DNA from: an uncultured Methylococcaceae bacterium
GTDB lineage: Bacteria; Pseudomonadota; Gammaproteobacteria; Methylococcales; Methylomonadaceae
Assembly (NCBI GenBank): GCA_903903365.1
Contig: CAIUYS010000665.1
Span: 1-11,675 of the forward strand
DNA: 11,675 nucleotides
Reading direction: 5' to 3'
Each line of letters begins with the position of its first letter. Position 1 is the stretch's first letter. Shown here one piece after another: positions 1 through 6,507 of this stretch. Under the pieces are notes generated by a model. That model was not told where the DNA came from. It did not search any database and saw nothing but the letters and a program-made list of their open reading frames with translations. The position numbers and the translations under genes were made by a program.

Positions 1-1
1 G

Positions 2-235
2 GGTTATCATCACATAGCCCAATTTGATTGGGTTGATTCTATTTTGGAGGCCTCCATGATTCTCGGAGGAATGGGGCCGATTAATCCATTGATTACAACG
101 GGAGCAAAAATATTCGCATCCGGTTATGCACTTTTTAGCGGGTTGGTATTTATTGCTGTAATGGGGATTGTGCTTGCTCCTATAACTCATCGGATGCTGC
201 ACACCTTTCATGTCGATGATGAGGATATAAAGTAG
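2..235 (+). CDS. C-terminal part of a multi-pass membrane protein, ion-channel-like (partial)
   Basis: The reading frame is open from the window edge to a TAG stop at 233-235, so this is the 3' end of a longer gene; a TTG at 44 or ATG at 56 would only give an artificial internal start. The fragment has a short re-entrant-like stretch (SMILGGMGPINPL), a hydrophobic helix (about ALFSGLVFIAVMGIVLAPI) and a polar tail (HRMLHTFHVDDEDIK). From memory, this matches the C-terminal pattern of small bacterial proteins often labelled two-pore-domain potassium channel family proteins. The canonical T-x-G-Y-G selectivity filter is not visible here; GGMGP sits in its place, so ion selectivity cannot be claimed. 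It converges on the minus-strand block, with the inverted repeat at 238-315 between them. The family assignment is tentative because the N-terminus is outside the window. Confidence 0.7.
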   Translation, partial: GYHHIAQFDWVDSILEASMILGGMGPINPLITTGAKIFASGYALFSGLVFIAVMGIVLAPITHRMLHTFHVDDEDIK

Positions 236-237
236 CG

Positions 238-315
238 CATAGAATTTGCTGAATGCAGTAAAACGCATCACTCTTTATCAAGAGTGATGCGTTGAGTGTC
301 TCAGCGAATTCTATG
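238..315. repeat. Nested inverted repeat between convergent genes (possible bidirectional terminator or miniature element)
   Basis: The inner hairpin is a perfect 14-bp stem (AACGCATCACTCTT at 262-275, complement at 280-293) with the 4-nt loop TATC. It is nested inside a second inverted repeat, CATAGAATTTGCTGA (238-252) against TCAGCGAATTCTATG (301-315), 14 of 15 paired. Read on the minus strand, the inner stem is followed by TTTTAC, which suits termination of the minus-strand gene ending at 382; on the plus strand there is no T-run. The outer arms are not needed for a terminator and resemble terminal inverted repeats, but no flanking target duplication was found. Confidence 0.65.
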
Positions 316-381
316 GTTTATTCTGTTTCTGTAATATTGGGCAACGATAAAGTGATTGCTAAAATTACAACGTTAACGCTA

Positions 382-1074
382 TTAAACTGCTTTGCGTTTG
401 CGGGCAAAACCGGTTAAGCCGATTAGACCGGTACTAAACAACCAAACAGCAGCAGGAACGGGTACTGCACTCGGAGAACCGATTTCGCTGCCAGTGACGG
501 ATGTAAAGGCGCCATTGGTTCCAACTACGCTTAATGTTGAGATGGTTGTATTATTTAAGCCTGCAGCATTATTAAATGATGTACCTACTGTCGCTGCTCC
601 AAACATTACATTGGCCTGTAATAATCCGGTGCTATTGTAAATATTTACTGCGTCTCCACCGGCACCCAAACTTACACCTGAGCCACCATAATTGCCTATT
701 AAAAACCCTGTGGGTACATTTGAACCGAACCAAGCAGATTTAAATGAGGCATCTTTTGCAGTATCGGTTGTACCAGTGGCATCTGTTTCAAGAAAAACAA
801 CAGATTTCCCCGCATCAATACTAGTGATGCCACGCAATGAAACAGCTTGGCCAGCAACTGCGTTGTTAGAATTATCATCCATTTTCCAGCCAGTAATATC
901 TACTGCTGAAGTTCCGGTATTTGTTAATTCAAACCAGTCTGCTGCATACGTGGTTGTAGCTGAGCTACCCGTTGGGTGAACTTCAGAAATGATAATGCTG
1001 GCATTTGCTTGGATACTTGCTGCAAGCATTAGTGTGGCGACTAAACACGTTGATTGAATATTGTTTATTTTCAT
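382..1074 (-). CDS. Lamin-tail-domain protein with PEP-CTERM sorting signal
   Basis: A 230-residue exported protein. Residues 1-25 form a signal peptide ending near QANA. The segment from about 26 to 100 has the lamin tail domain pattern: IIISEVHPTG, then DWFELTNTGTSAVDITGWKM. The middle is low-complexity Ser/Thr/Gly/Asn-rich. The C-terminus (about 204-230) is a PEP-CTERM tail: VPVPAA motif, hydrophobic helix WLFSTGLIGLTG, then basic ARKRK. This predicts exosortase processing and surface or matrix attachment. In bacteria, lamin tail domains often occur with secreted nucleases and phosphatases; that link is family knowledge, not shown here. It lies 102 bp downstream of the phytase-like gene on the same strand and its tail is 21/27 identical to that protein's, so co-expression is likely. 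No catalytic domain is visible, so a binding or structural role is the cautious reading. Confidence 0.88.
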   Translation of the reverse strand: MKINNIQSTCLVATLMLAASIQANASIIISEVHPTGSSATTTYAADWFELTNTGTSAVDITGWKMDDNSNNAVAGQAVSLRGITSIDAGKSVVFLETDATGTTDTAKDASFKSAWFGSNVPTGFLIGNYGGSGVSLGAGGDAVNIYNSTGLLQANVMFGAATVGTSFNNAAGLNNTTISTLSVVGTNGAFTSVTGSEIGSPSAVPVPAAVWLFSTGLIGLTGFARKRKAV

Positions 1075-1121
1075 GATGTTACTCTGTAAATTAATAATGA
1101 GTTATTGCTGGTGGTTGATGT

Positions 1122-1159
1122 TCAAGCTAACCAAGACCTATTGGCCTTCGTTAGCTTGA
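1122..1159 (-). other. Intercistronic stem-loop
   Basis: TCAAGCTAAC (1122-1131) pairs perfectly with GTTAGCTTGA (1150-1159) and the stem continues inward with two mismatches to a TATT loop (1139-1142), giving 15 of 17 paired positions. It lies between the phytase-like gene (ends 1177) and the lamin-tail gene (starts 1074), transcribed leftward. No T-run follows on the minus strand, so it looks more like an mRNA-processing or attenuation hairpin than a strong terminator. Confidence 0.5.
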
Positions 1160-1176
1160 GCAAGCAAAGCTATTTC

Positions 1177-2681
1177 TTAAGCAGATTTACGCTTTCTTGC
1201 CGAACCCAGCAATCCAATCAAGCCTGTTCCAAACAACCATGCTGCAGCGGGTACCGGCACAGCAGATATTTGTTGTGCCTGAAAGTTAAGAGCCGTATCA
1301 GCAACAGCAAATACATAAAATTGGTTGGCTCCAGCTACACCAGGTACAAAATCATTGTCGTTGGCAACATATAAAGTGTGGAACAATGCGCCGTTATCGT
1401 ATATGTCTTGACCAAAAGCGACACCTTCAATCTTGGATGGAACATTGGCACTGGTGATGCCATTGGCATTAAGCTTACTTACAACGTCCAGAAACAATGT
1501 TTTAGGAATTGCGACAGCTCCTAATGCGGCCGAGCCCGTTAAGCCGGACACTTCAGTTGCGCCGGTGATGTCAATTTTAAACAACTGCTTGACGACTGCG
1601 TTAGTGCCATCTCCCAAGCCTTTACCATCACGCTCATCGACCAAAAATTCATGGTTGTTGATGGCGATAATTTCACTGGCACCTGAGCCGGTTGTTAGTT
1701 TATAGGCATATTCGTGAGTAGTCCCGCTTGCGATGTCAATAGTCACAATACGAACACTTTTGCCGCCATTCTCCTGCCCCAACGCCGCTTGCATGATACC
1801 TACCAGCATGGTGCCGTCCGGGGTAATGGCTAAACCTTCCATGCCCTTGTTGGTAACTCGACCGCTGGTTGTGTTATTAGCTATCTCTGTAGCTCCAACC
1901 GGAGAGAGATTTGGAACAGCCAGATTGGCAGGCAGTGCAAAAGATTTGATGCGTTCACCGGTCACACGGTCAAACTGGTTGACATAAGGGCCGTATTCAT
2001 CAGAAATAAACACGCTCTTGCCGTCATTGGAAACACGTACGCCTTCGGGATCGAAACGAGCGTTGCTGGGATTTGCTGAGGTTGAATCGGGAGCGCCCAA
2101 GGCATTGGCAGAACCATAGTTGTCAGAACGACCAGTAAAATAATTAGTGCTATTGGTGAGGTTAAGATCGGGAGCGCCCGAACCGATTGGTGTAATGCCA
2201 TCAATTTTGTTACCCAAACCGGCACCCGTGCCATAATTGAGCGCAGTGGCGCTAGACAACAAAGTAGTTGCTGTCAAAGTTGGCGTCAGGTTATAAGCCA
2301 AACCAGAGCCTGAGGTATTGGCGGTTAAATCCAGCGTTATGGTATGAAAACGTGAAATATAAGACGATGTGTCATCTACCAAAGCATTGTATACAGTGGC
2401 ATTCGGCCCGCGATCGGGTGTAGCAATAAACGTATTGCCACCTGCGTAAGCAAGACCCGAACCAATTCCGCCCAGAAAATTACCGGCAACTCCATTTTCA
2501 AGCAAACCCGTTAAGCCTGATAAATCTTTATTAACGCCGGCAGAGCTACCGCTCAAGCTGCCAAAGAGCTACCGCTCAAGCTGCCAATGGCAATGAGTTG
2601 GCCTGAAGTGATCGCGGCATGGGCTGAAGTAGCAGCGCAAAGTGAGGTTATTAAAGCCGAAAGCAACAGTTTTTTATGCAT
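1177..2681 (-). CDS. Phytase-like/esterase-like PEP-CTERM protein, frameshifted by a 23-bp duplication
   Basis: The body (read from a TTG at 2556) has the esterase-like-activity-of-phytase pattern: LSGLTGLLENG, GSGLAYAGGNTFIATPDRGPN, RFDPEGVRVSNDGKSVFISD, NKGMEGLAITPDGTM and NNHEFLVDERDGKG, consistent with a calcium-binding beta-propeller phosphoesterase. It ends in a PEP-CTERM tail (VPVPAAAWLF, then ARKRKSA). The TTG start gives no signal peptide. An ATG at 2681 opens a good one, MHKKLLLSALITSLCAATSA, but that frame stops at TGA 2553-2555 after 42 codons. The cause is a perfect 23-bp tandem duplication at 2542-2587. Removing one copy restores a continuous 493-residue exported protein. The TGA overlaps the downstream TTG, so weak reinitiation is possible, but the product would stay in the cytoplasm. 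Substrate (phytate or another organophosphate) is inferred from family only. It is either a recent pseudogene, a phase-OFF state or an assembly error. Confidence 0.85.
2542..2587. repeat. Perfect 23-bp tandem duplication (2 copies) inside a coding region
   Basis: Copies are 2542-2564 and 2565-2587, identical at all 23 positions; on the plus strand each begins AGAGCTACCGCTC and ends AAGCTGCCAA. Because 23 is not a multiple of three, the second copy shifts the frame of the phytase-like gene. In-frame states would have 1 or 4 copies. Adjacent perfect repeats of this size are prone to slipped-strand expansion and contraction. Confidence 0.95.
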
Positions 2682-2803
2682 GATAATTCCAATAAGTTTT
2701 GATAAGTTGATAGACCTATAAAGCGATAATACGAATATCTTAATTTAATAAGACCTGCATTTTTCAATCCCGGTGATATAAGGGAGCGGCTTTACTCAAG
2801 GGA

Positions 2804-2837
2804 ATAGTGCCTGTTAAATGTTACAAATAGATGACGC
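2804..2837 (-). promoter_or_regulatory. Pho-box-like promoter of the phytase-like gene
   Basis: On the minus strand GCGTCATCTATTTGTAAC (2820-2837) matches the E. coli Pho-box consensus CTGTCATAAATCTGTCAC at 12 of 18 positions. A -10-like CACTAT (2804-2809) starts exactly 10 bp after it, the same gap as in the E. coli phoA promoter. The site is about 137 bp upstream of the ATG at 2681. It aligns closely with the site upstream of the metallophosphoesterase gene (8476-8509). PhoB binding is inferred. Confidence 0.45.
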
Positions 2838-2921
2838 TTTAGTTATGGTTTTGTGTAATGTATTACCTTTGTAGGACATTACTTATGAGTCGTGAGCTTA
2901 GGCGTTAGCTATAATAATGAT

Positions 2922-3210
2922 TTAGCTAAGGTAACTCGTAATAAATAAACCTCCCAATTTATAGTCTCCACACGCTTAACTTAAAGGCAGTGACGTACCC
3001 GACACTTTGTCAGTTTGGAATACAAACCTAGGTTTGTACTCCGGCTTTAGGCAACTTACAATAAATAAGCCCCCAATAGGTAGTCTCAATATACTTAACT
3101 TAATACCATTGACGCGCCCCGACACCTTGTCAATTTGGAGTGCAAACCTGGGTTTGTACCCGTCCATTAGGCGGCTCACAATAAATAAACCCTCAATTTA
3201 TAGTCTCCAC
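2922..3210. repeat. Imperfect tandem repeat, 120-bp period, 2 full copies plus a partial third
   Basis: TTAG..ATAAATAA blocks recur at 2922/2941, 3047/3061 and 3167/3181. The last two intervals are exactly 120 bp, and the first unit is offset by a small indel. Each full unit carries ATAAATAA, a C-rich block with CCCAAT, TAGTCTC, CTTAACTTAA, GACACNTTGTCA and a palindrome: TACAAACCTAGGTTTGTA at 3021-3038 is perfect, and its counterpart at 3141-3158 is degenerate. The third copy breaks off after CACACGCTT near 3215. Short frames through the array (2976-3179 minus, 3007-3243 plus) repeat with the same period and are not genes. Together with 3271-3299 the array fills most of the 613-bp gap between the phytase-like gene and the unknown periplasmic gene; 2682-2800 and 3216-3270 show nothing else I can name. 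Confidence 0.8.
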
Positions 3211-3270
3211 ACGCTTTGTACACAGCATTGTAGAAATTATTAAGTCGGTGAACTCCCAGAGTCAGGCAAT

Positions 3271-3299
3271 GATTGGGTATTTATTGCGAGTTAACTAAG
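3271..3299 (-). repeat. Inverted copy of the repeat end, closing the tandem array and supplying a stop codon
   Basis: Read on the minus strand this is CTTAGTTAACTCGCAATAAA followed by TACCCAATC, matching the left end of the array (TAACTCGTAATAAATAA at 2932-2948) in opposite orientation. It contains the 12-mer TAACTCGCAATA shared exactly with the element end at 4304-4339. The TAG stop of the minus-strand gene ending at 3295 lies inside this sequence. Confidence 0.6.
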
Positions 3300-3996
3300 G
3301 AGCATGATGACCTTCCACAGACATTAATTTCTTAACGAAGGGATCATTTTCCATGTCACCGAAATCAGCGGCGTCAATCTGTCTGTAATTGGCAATGGTT
3401 TCACTGTCTATCGGTTTTTGGCGGGCTGCTGACAGCGGTGTAATTTCAACAAGTTGAAGTTTTATCGTGCCGGTTTTATCTTTTCTGATGATAAGTGCCG
3501 GTAACTGTTCGGTTGGCAGCCAGAGGACTTCTATAGTTTGATCCTTTATTTTACCCGTGCGTACTTCAGTGCTGCGACCTAATACTTGCTTGTTTTCAAC
3601 AAACTTAAGGGCATCAAGTTCTTGTTGAGTCAGCATGCTGGAAAGTTTGTTCCAATCAAAATTCAGGTTATGAGTAGTGCTATCCGCCGGCATATATTCG
3701 ACGGCGGTTTTGTCGGCTGGGTAAAGCTTGCGATATTGAATGTTGCCTGTGGCAGTCTTTTCCCAGATTTCGCCATAATGGCCGCTTTCATCCTGTGTTT
3801 GAATCATGTCGGGTTTTCGCCAGAAAAACCAGGTGGTTGTTGTCGGTGCTGTGGATTTGTCATCAGGCGTTATTGTTGATTCATAACGGCAGGCAACGTC
3901 CGTGAGTTGTTGATTATTATTATCGGTAAGGGCGGCAGTCGAAAAACTGAAAAAGCCAAGGCTGAGGATTATTTTAAATAAATCAGGTCGTTTCAT
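3295..3996 (-). CDS. Exported protein of unknown function, downstream of alkaline phosphatase
   Basis: Predicted 233 residues from the ATG at 3996. A longer frame from 4059 would begin inside a palindromic repeat (CCATCCATGGC) and put an unlikely 21-residue extension before a good signal peptide, so the inner start is preferred. Residues 1-22 (MKRPDLFKIILSLGFFSFST...) are the signal. The mature part has one Cys near residue 36 (VACRYES), a WFFWRKPDMIQT segment, GEIWEK, and alternating hydrophobic strands (IEVLWLPTEQLPALIIRKD; IKLQLVEI) that suggest a beta-rich periplasmic fold. I do not recognise the family. It follows phoA on the same strand after a 340-bp gap now filled by repeats, so it may once have been co-transcribed. 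The final stop codon lies in the repeat end at 3271-3299. Confidence 0.8.
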   Translation of the reverse strand: MKRPDLFKIILSLGFFSFSTAALTDNNNQQLTDVACRYESTITPDDKSTAPTTTTWFFWRKPDMIQTQDESGHYGEIWEKTATGNIQYRKLYPADKTAVEYMPADSTTHNLNFDWNKLSSMLTQQELDALKFVENKQVLGRSTEVRTGKIKDQTIEVLWLPTEQLPALIIRKDKTGTIKLQLVEITPLSAARQKPIDSETIANYRQIDAADFGDMENDPFVKKLMSVEGHHAP

Positions 3997-4047
3997 AAAT
4001 GTTACTTTGTATCTAATAAAAACAGTAAGTGGATGCGTTACGAATGC

Positions 4048-4092
4048 CATCCATGGCAACTGGATCCCGGCAGTCCATGCAGGGATGACGGC
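4048..4092. repeat. REP-like palindromic repeat
   Basis: The stretch contains CCATCCATGG, then TGGATCCCGGCAGTCC and ATGCAGGGATGACGG, with ATCCC pairing to GGGAT. It resembles the widespread GGATCCCGGCA...GGGATGACGG intergenic palindromes of many bacterial genomes. It sits just upstream of the unknown periplasmic gene and creates a false upstream start codon. Confidence 0.55.
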
Positions 4093-4125
4093 TTGGGCGT
4101 TTTCAGCGACATATAATATTTGTGT

Positions 4126-4339
4126 TTAGGCAACGCGCAATAAATAATCTTCCACTTTATAGCAGAGTAGGGTGCACATCGCGCACCACAACCATGCCAG
4201 CGAAAGAACCCTAATTACGCTACAGGTAGAAAAATAATAGATTGTGGGGCAAATAAAACCGTTTAGTTGATGCGGTTTTAGGTGCGCGATGCGCACCCTA
4301 CCACTATAAATTGGGGACTTACTATTGCGAGTTAGCTTA
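4126..4339. mobile_element. Miniature inverted-repeat element, about 214 bp, with nested inner palindromes
   Basis: Left end TTAGGCAACGCGCAATAAAT...CACTTTATAG (4126-4162) and right end (4304-4339; minus strand TAAGCTAACTCGCAATAGTA...CAATTTATAG) are inverted relatives. Inside them is a second inverted pair, GTAGGGTGCACATCGCGCAC at 4167-4186 against GGTGCGCGATGCGCACCCTA at 4281-4300, differing at one position. No transposase is encoded, so the element is non-autonomous. Its right end supplies the TAA stop of the alkaline phosphatase gene. It belongs to the same family as the array at 2922-3299. A target duplication was not identified. Confidence 0.65.
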
Positions 4340-5986
4340 TCGGCCATGATGTACCCGTTTGTTTTTGTTCGTTACCTTATGTTTTTTTGCCGGGTCTTGT
4401 CGGGTAAATCCCAGTGCTTCAGCCATTACATGATAAATCACGTTTTGTTCAATAACGCCGTGAAACAAGTGGGCTTTAGGGCCGCCTGCAAAAATAGCGA
4501 CGTCTTCTGCGCCATGCGTTTCGGCTCCCAGAGGAATAATGGCTTCCTGAAGATAATCAGAACCTTGTACCTGGGCATTTTTGAGCAACGGGCGGCCGGT
4601 GGCAGGAGAAAATGACTTTGGATTATGACCTTCGCTTCCTGACTCCCATGCCGCCGTTGCGGGTGTTGTGAAGGATTTTGAACCGGCCTCCTGAACATTG
4701 GATTTGCCGGTGTAGCCAGAGCCGTTGGCGTAGTTTAGGGTGGTATAGGGTAAGCCCAACATGTCAAGATTAGGGCTGGTTGCGCCCACACCTTGAGTCA
4801 GTCCCAAAATGGGATTGCCGCGTTGAGGATAACCGCCGATGGTGAAGGTGTGGCTATGGTCAGCGGTAACAATAATCAGGGTGTCATCGGGATTGGTTTT
4901 ATTCAGTGCCGCTTGCACGGCGGCGGCCAATTGTTGGGTTTCAGTCAGCGCCCGATACGCATTACCGGCATGGTGGGCATGATCGATACGTCCGCCTTCG
5001 ACCATCAGAAAATAACCTTTATGATTTTTTTTCAGAATATCGATGGCTTTGGCGGTCATCTCGGTCAGCGACGGTTCACCGGCTTTGTCATGAGCGATAC
5101 GGTCGGTTTCATAATGGACGTGCGAGGGTTCAAACAGACCTAATAAATGATCCGTGGTTTTAGGGTCTATCGTATCGAATTGCGCTTTATTCCAGACATA
5201 GCGGGCATTGCTGTGCTTGTTTAACCAGTCTGCGGTTAGGTCGCGTCCGTCTTTACGTTTACCGGCGACGCCGTATTCAGGATCGGTTGCCGACTTGGGA
5301 ATAAAACGCGTTCGTCCACCGCCTAAGGCAACATCAATGCCGCCGTTGATATTAAAATCAACCAGTTGTGTGGCAATGTCGGCAACCGTGGCACCGTCCG
5401 GTAAATCCGAATCGCCTTCCCAGTCGCGATTTGCCGTGTGGGCATACGTTGCGGCCGGAGTTGCATGGGTGATACGGGCGGTGGAAACGACACCGGCAGA
5501 CAAGCCGTGTTGCTTGGCTTGTTCCAGAATGGTGGCGAGTTTGTTGGCATCGACCTTTTCAGCGTTCGGTTCGCTATGGGTAACCAGTTGATTGACGGAG
5601 ATTGAATGACCAATGGTTTTAACGCCGGTTACCATAGCCGTCATGGTAGGTGCGGAGTCTGCGGTTTGTTCATCAACGCTGTAAGTTTTGGATAATGCCA
5701 GATAGGGTAGTTTTTCAAAGCTTAAGGAATTTTCTTCGCCGTGTCCGCCTTTTTGTTGGCCGTCGTAAATTCGTGACGCGGTAATGGTGGAAATGCCCAT
5801 GCCGTCACCGACAAACAAAATCACATTCTTTGCCCGCTTTGAGTTTGGATGCAACTGTTGGGCATCGATAACCGTTTGTCGTCCGGCGTTAAACCAATCA
5901 TTTGGACCGGGTTCCGCTGCCTGAACAACACTGCTGGTAATAAGGGCGCTTAGGGTGGTAATACCGAGTTTTTTTAGAAAATACAT
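4337..5986 (-). CDS. phoA: Alkaline phosphatase, PhoA family, periplasmic or secreted
   Basis: A 549-residue protein with a signal peptide (residues 1-23, ending VVQAA). It hydrolyses phosphate monoesters using two zinc ions and one magnesium ion. Visible active-site elements in order: FVGDGMG with metal-ligand Asp61; TADSAPTMTA with nucleophile Ser111; MVEGGRIDHAHHAG with ligands Glu330, Asp335 and His339; TADHSHT with Asp376 and His377; GAETHGAEDV with His491. The DSAPTMTA nucleophile motif differs from the DSAASATA of E. coli PhoA but fits many environmental PhoA proteins. The length is above that of E. coli PhoA (about 470) because of inserts, notably at about 395-470. The C-terminus ends in a basic tail (KKHKVTNKNKRVHHGR) whose stop codon TAA comes from the repeat element abutting the gene. 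No PEP-CTERM tail is present. No clear Pho box was found in its 5' gap. Confidence 0.95.
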   Translation of the reverse strand: MYFLKKLGITTLSALITSSVVQAAEPGPNDWFNAGRQTVIDAQQLHPNSKRAKNVILFVGDGMGISTITASRIYDGQQKGGHGEENSLSFEKLPYLALSKTYSVDEQTADSAPTMTAMVTGVKTIGHSISVNQLVTHSEPNAEKVDANKLATILEQAKQHGLSAGVVSTARITHATPAATYAHTANRDWEGDSDLPDGATVADIATQLVDFNINGGIDVALGGGRTRFIPKSATDPEYGVAGKRKDGRDLTADWLNKHSNARYVWNKAQFDTIDPKTTDHLLGLFEPSHVHYETDRIAHDKAGEPSLTEMTAKAIDILKKNHKGYFLMVEGGRIDHAHHAGNAYRALTETQQLAAAVQAALNKTNPDDTLIIVTADHSHTFTIGGYPQRGNPILGLTQGVGATSPNLDMLGLPYTTLNYANGSGYTGKSNVQEAGSKSFTTPATAAWESGSEGHNPKSFSPATGRPLLKNAQVQGSDYLQEAIIPLGAETHGAEDVAIFAGGPKAHLFHGVIEQNVIYHVMAEALGFTRQDPAKKHKVTNKNKRVHHGR

Positions 5987-6122
5987 AGTGGATTATTTTG
6001 GATACGTTTATGAATGAGTAATTGTTTGTTGCCAGAATCCGTGTTGATAGCGATTGATAGTCTAGCGCCGGAAATAGTGGATAAAGTTGATTAAATGCAC
6101 TGGCAATAACCCGCTATATGCC

Positions 6123-6237
6123 TCACTGCCATTAAGTTAAGCACCTCTTGGCACGATAAACCGTTGGCTGAGCGGAGCCGAAGCCAGCAAAATCGCTTCG
6201 ACTCCGCTCAGCGAACGGCTTAACCAAATGGCCGTGA
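6123..6237. mobile_element. Diverged miniature inverted-repeat element with a GC-rich central hairpin
   Basis: The ends TCACTGCCATTAAGTTAAGC (6123-6142) and GCTTAACCAAATGGCCGTGA (6218-6237) are inverted repeats agreeing at 17 of 20 positions. The interior is a strong hairpin: CCGTTGGCTGAGCGGAGCCG... (6161-6183) against CTTCGACTCCGCTCAGCGAA... (6196-6218), 21 of 23 paired. Its core resembles the CTTCGACTCCGCTCAGCGAAC repeat seen in many bacterial genomes. The ends match those of the element at 9129-9249. No convincing target duplication remains. It lies in the 521-bp gap upstream of phoA. The rest of that gap, 5987-6122 and 6238-6430, contains no gene, promoter or other structure that I can support. 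Confidence 0.6.
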
Positions 6238-6458
6238 CTGTAAATCTGAGGAAGTGAGATATTATAAGCCTGATAACGTCAAAACCCGCTTTATAAAAAT
6301 TACACTGTTATTTTTACGGACTGATTTTGCTATGCTGGAGATGGTCTTGCTGATTTGAATGGTGGCGCTTTGAGCAGGCCAAGCCCGCGAGGAGTGAGAT
6401 GCTATTATCTCATGTTGAGGATATATTGAGTGTTACCCTAAACTCAGGGTTAATAAAA

Positions 6459-6484
6459 CACCGCCTGTTAAAAAACAGGCGGTG
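6459..6484 (-). terminator. Rho-independent terminator of the phosphoesterase/PEP-CTERM operon
   Basis: CACCGCCTGTT pairs perfectly with AACAGGCGGTG (11-bp stem, 4-nt loop). On the minus strand the stem is followed by TTTTATTAA. It lies 24 bp past the end of the PEP-CTERM gene at 6508, as expected for the end of the leftward transcript. Confidence 0.85.
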
Positions 6485-6507
6485 CAAATTGCTTTACTTG
6501 AATAACG

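Noticed and set aside
1177..2556. Taking the TTG at 2556 as the natural start of the phytase-like gene
   Set aside because: It lies inside the second copy of the 23-bp duplication, gives no signal peptide to a protein with a PEP-CTERM tail, and a proper signal peptide lies upstream in the shifted frame.
2922..3210. CRISPR array
   Set aside because: The repeats are long (120 bp), contiguous and imperfect, with no unique spacers and no cas genes nearby.
2976..3243. Short reading frames on both strands through the 120-bp array
   Set aside because: Their sequences repeat with the DNA period and no ribosome site or family resemblance is seen; they are by-products of the repeat.
3997..4059. Upstream start (MPWMAFVTH...) for the unknown periplasmic protein
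   Set aside because: It begins in a palindromic repeat (CCATCCATGGC) and puts 21 residues before a good signal peptide at 3996.
4126..4347. 73-residue minus-strand frame covering the nested repeat element
   Set aside because: It runs through both inverted-repeat layers, overlaps the end of phoA and has no recognisable domain.
4325..5591. Plus-strand frames opposite the alkaline phosphatase gene
   Set aside because: They are shadows of the phoA coding strand, whose catalytic motifs are all in the minus frame.
5987..6122. A Pho box upstream of phoA
   Set aside because: Neither TCAT nor TGTnAC halves occur at the right spacing; ATAGTG near 6074 has no matching upstream site.
6238..6430. A small RNA gene upstream of the 6459 hairpin on the plus strand
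   Set aside because: TATGCT could serve as a -10, but no -35 is convincing and the hairpin has its T-run on the minus strand only.
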